Below, piece by piece: positions 53,245-55,396 of a DNA stretch of 55,396 nucleotides. The notes beneath the pieces are model-generated. The model did no database searches. It saw only the letters and a program-made list of their open reading frames with translations, and was not told where the DNA came from. Every line of letters begins with the position of its first letter. Position 1 is the stretch's first letter. Both the position numbers and the translations under genes were made by a program. The stretch lies in contig NZVC01000034.1 of NCBI GenBank assembly GCA_002701395.1, forward strand, positions 1 through 55,396, given 5' to 3'. This stretch comes from Maritimibacter sp. (GTDB taxonomy: Bacteria; Pseudomonadota; Alphaproteobacteria; Rhodobacterales; Rhodobacteraceae).

Positions 53245-54084
53245 TCAGTGCGCCATCAGGACGGGAACGTCCGCGTTTTCCAGCATGTTGCGCGTTGCCC
53301 CACCAAGGATCGCCTCGCGGAAACGGGAATGGCCGTAGGCGCCCATCACGATCAGGTTGGCGCCGCGGTCGTCGCACAGCCGCAGGATGATGTCGGACAC
53401 TTTCGGCATAGATTTCGCCAGCACGCAGATCTCTGTCCGGACACCGTGCCGCACCAGAACCTGCGACAGCTCGCCGCCCGGATCGGACCGGTCGGGGCTG
53501 TGGGTCGGGGGTTCGACGATGGCGATGCAGGTGTCGTCGGCCTGCTTGAGAAGCGGTAGGGCCGCACGGACCGCTGTCAGCGCCTCGGCGCTTTCGTTCC
53601 AGCCGATCACCACGTTCGAGAAGTTCGCGGGAAGCGTCGCTCCGTCCGGAATAACCAGCACGGGAACCGATCCGTTGAACAGCGCGGCCTCGACGATTGC
53701 CTCGGTCTCGACCGACTTGTCCGCGCCATAGGGCTTGGGCAACACGACCAGATCCGCAAGCCGGGTCCGGTACGCGATCAGCGGCGTCATCGCGGCGATC
53801 TGAGTCGTGGCCGAGCGGACGGCATAGCTGAGTCCCTGCCGGCCCAGCAGCGCGTCGACCGCGGTTTCCAAAGCCTCGGCATCGGCCTGCGCCTGAACAA
53901 GGTTGTCCTGCAGCACGACGGCGCTGGCGCCGGAATAATAGAACCCGGGCTGCGTCCGGTCGACACCAAGGCACAGCACGTCCAGGTGCGCCTCTTCCCG
54001 CGTGGCAAGGGCGATCGCCGCGTCCAGCGCGGCCTGGTCCTTGCCCAGGTCGGTCACGATAGTTGCGATTGTTTTGTAGGACAT
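53245..54084 (-). CDS. Universal stress protein (tandem UspA)
   Basis: The 279-residue protein contains two UspA-like halves: residues 1-145, ending VETEAIVEAALFNGSVPVLVI, and 150-279. The second half has the ATP-binding pattern LIVMGAYGHSRFREAILGGA followed by TRNML near the C-terminus (G-x2-G-x9-G-S/T type); the first half lacks it. Such proteins accumulate in stress or oxygen limitation. It is divergent from ccoN, so the FNR box in that interval may act on both genes. Rhodobacter genomes have the same usp-ccoN arrangement, as I recall. The exact molecular function is unknown. Confidence 0.93.
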   Translation of the reverse strand: MSYKTIATIVTDLGKDQAALDAAIALATREEAHLDVLCLGVDRTQPGFYYSGASAVVLQDNLVQAQADAEALETAVDALLGRQGLSYAVRSATTQIAAMTPLIAYRTRLADLVVLPKPYGADKSVETEAIVEAALFNGSVPVLVIPDGATLPANFSNVVIGWNESAEALTAVRAALPLLKQADDTCIAIVEPPTHSPDRSDPGGELSQVLVRHGVRTEICVLAKSMPKVSDIILRLCDDRGANLIVMGAYGHSRFREAILGGATRNMLENADVPVLMAH

Positions 54085-54179
54085 GCTGCATCCCTCCGAA
54101 GAGCGTTTCCGGGCGTCGCGATGCGTGACGCCCGATCCGTATGGACATCGTCATACTGTCAGAACTGCCGCTCCAAGCA

Positions 54180-54193
54180 TTGACATGGATCAA
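54180..54193. promoter_or_regulatory. FnrL binding site upstream of ccoN
   Basis: TTGACATGGATCAA matches the FNR consensus TTGAT-N4-ATCAA at 9 of 10 fixed positions. It is centred about 105 bases before the ccoN ATG, which leaves room for a class II promoter with a start near 54228 and a leader of about 60 bases. ccoNOQP is a classic FnrL target in Rhodobacter. It might also affect the divergent usp gene. Confidence 0.85.
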
Positions 54194-54290
54194 GGAATTC
54201 CCGCCGTCGCCGGTGCACATGCAGGGTGTCGGAAAAGGACCGGCGCACGAAGATTCCATGCGCCGGGATAAGGACAAAAGGGACGATTCC

Positions 54291-55396
54291 ATGTGGAACA
54301 CAGTGAAGCTGGTGGTGCTTGGACTCGTGGCGCTTTTCGCCGCGATCGCCGCCAACTACGGCCGGGACCTGTCTTATCAGGTTCACGCCGTGATCATCAT
54401 GTTCGTCGCCGCCGGGCTGTTTATCTGGACCCTGCGGCGCTTTGACGAACCGGTGGCAGCAGCCAACCCCAACGAGTATCTCGACGGGCCGATCCGGGCG
54501 GGCGCGATCGCCACGGCCTTCTGGGGCGCGGTGGGCTTTCTTGCGGGCGTTTTCATCGCCGCGCAGCTGGCCTTCCCGGTGCTTAACTTCGAGTGGGCGC
54601 AGGGCTATGCCAACTTCGGGCGGCTGCGGCCGCTGCATACCTCGGCGGTGATCTTCGCGTTCGGGGGCAACGCGCTGCTGTGTACGTCGTTCTACGTGGT
54701 TCAGCGGACCTCGGCCGCGCGACTGTTCGGCGGCAATCTCGCCTGGTTCGTGTTCTGGGGCTACAACCTGTTCATCGTTCTGGCGGCCACCGGCTATCTG
54801 CTGGGCGGCACGCAGTCGAAAGAATATGCCGAGCCGGAATGGTACATCGACCTGTGGCTGACCATCGTCTGGGTCGCCTACCTTGTGGTCTTCCTCGGGA
54901 CGATCCTGAAGCGCAAGGAACCCCACATCTACGTGGCGAACTGGTTCTACCTGTCCTTCATCGTCACCATCGCGATGCTGCACATCGTGAACAACCTGTC
55001 GATCCCGGTGTCGATCTTCGGATCCAAGTCGGTGCAGGTCTTCGCCGGGGTGCAGGACGCCATGACCCAGTGGTGGTACGGCCACAACGCAGTGGGCTTC
55101 TTCCTGACCGCGGGCTTCCTGGGCATGATGTATTACTTCGTGCCGAAGCAGGCCGAGCGTCCGGTCTTCAGCTACAAGCTGTCCATCATCCACTTCTGGG
55201 CGCTGATCTTCCTGTACATCTGGGCCGGTCCGCACCACCTGCACTATACCGCGCTGCCCGACTGGGCCTCGACGCTGGGCATGGTGTTCTCGGTGATCCT
55301 GTGGATGCCCAGCTGGGGCGGCATGATCAACGGCCTGATGACCCTGTCCGGGGCATGGGACAAGCTGCGCACCGACCCGATCATCCGCATGATGGT
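54291..55396 (+). CDS. ccoN: cbb3-type cytochrome c oxidase subunit I (3' end beyond window)
   Basis: CcoN is the catalytic subunit of the high-affinity cbb3 oxidase, reducing oxygen to water in the inner membrane at low oxygen. The first 368 residues are visible and the frame is open to the window edge. N-terminal [20 protein letters not shown] and [13 protein letters not shown] match the family. Heme and copper ligands are in place: His in [15 protein letters not shown], the copper His in [11 protein letters not shown] and the pair in [12 protein letters not shown] 54291 has AAAGGGA before it; an in-frame ATG at 54258 is the alternative. ccoO, ccoQ and ccoP would be expected just past the end. 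Confidence 0.95.
   Translation, partial: MWNTVKLVVLGLVALFAAIAANYGRDLSYQVHAVIIMFVAAGLFIWTLRRFDEPVAAANPNEYLDGPIRAGAIATAFWGAVGFLAGVFIAAQLAFPVLNFEWAQGYANFGRLRPLHTSAVIFAFGGNALLCTSFYVVQRTSAARLFGGNLAWFVFWGYNLFIVLAATGYLLGGTQSKEYAEPEWYIDLWLTIVWVAYLVVFLGTILKRKEPHIYVANWFYLSFIVTIAMLHIVNNLSIPVSIFGSKSVQVFAGVQDAMTQWWYGHNAVGFFLTAGFLGMMYYFVPKQAERPVFSYKLSIIHFWALIFLYIWAGPHHLHYTALPDWASTLGMVFSVILWMPSWGGMINGLMTLSGAWDKLRTDPIIRMM

Noticed and set aside
1..55396. Search for tRNA, rRNA, tmRNA, CRISPR arrays, prophage or transposase genes
   Set aside because: No cloverleaf, conserved RNA core, regularly spaced repeats, integrase or transposase motif was recognised by eye anywhere in the window.

Overview
The window is a GC-rich, gene-dense piece of chromosome from an alphaproteobacterium, almost certainly of the Rhodobacteraceae (Rhodobacter/Roseobacter group). 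This rests on gene content and order: an RpoHII-type heat-shock sigma factor, an FnrL-type regulator divergent from hemN and followed by a universal stress gene and ccoN, rpoZ-rel-DUF2062-pdxJ, lspA-DUF3035-M16-M16, and purH-heparinase-rsmB. Genes are packed with many 4-base stop/start overlaps. I see no rRNA, tRNA, prophage, insertion sequence or CRISPR array. The content is mostly core housekeeping, and I found no clearly novel multi-gene system.

Layout. Bases 1-8.2 kb: 3' end of a transglutaminase-like protein, trpS, a rhomboid-like membrane protein without its catalytic residues, murJ, glnD and an LpoA-like lipoprotein. 8.2-13.9 kb: rsmI, yraN, gshB, an alpha/beta hydrolase, a ComM-type ATPase and a GST with a cysteine-rich tail. 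13.9-16.9 kb: cobC and cobU (cobalamin), then rpoH2 behind a sigma-E-like promoter, coupled to a ChaN-like gene. 16.9-20.2 kb: coaBC, dut, a membrane-anchored MoeB/ThiF-like protein and a GNAT. 20.3-24.6 kb: periplasmic binding protein and permease of an amino-acid importer without an ATPase gene, an M3 peptidase and an NTF2-like protein. 24.6-29.1 kb (minus strand): rnhA, DUF3429, a methyltransferase, a LysE exporter, ispH, a RibD-like reductase and a NYN nuclease-fold protein.

29.1-33.5 kb: a gene-free 476-base stretch with hairpins, then rpoZ, rel, a DUF2062 gene and pdxJ, closed by a strong terminator. 33.5-42.2 kb (minus strand): an inactive/active M16 peptidase pair, a DUF3035 lipoprotein, lspA, purH, a heparinase-like protein and rsmB. 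42.3-46.1 kb: a 59-residue SdhAF4-family gene, dapB, rbfA, a phosphodiester glycosidase, truB and DUF1643. 46.1-51 kb: an ECF sigma/anti-sigma pair, an FAD-linked dehydrogenase and a divergent TMADH-type flavoprotein. 51-55.4 kb: hemN, fnrL, a universal stress protein and the start of ccoN. This last block is an oxygen-response island: two FNR boxes sit in its two divergent promoter regions, linking the oxygen sensor to anaerobic heme synthesis and the high-affinity cbb3 oxidase.

The points most worth checking are a predicted leaderless, FnrL-activated hemN transcript (box centred exactly at -41.5 from the hemN ATG); the dead rhomboid; a TMADH-like flavoprotein lacking one of four iron-sulfur cysteines; the membrane-anchored MoeB and cysteine-tailed GST fusions; the sigma-E-like promoter of rpoH2; and the structured gap upstream of rpoZ.
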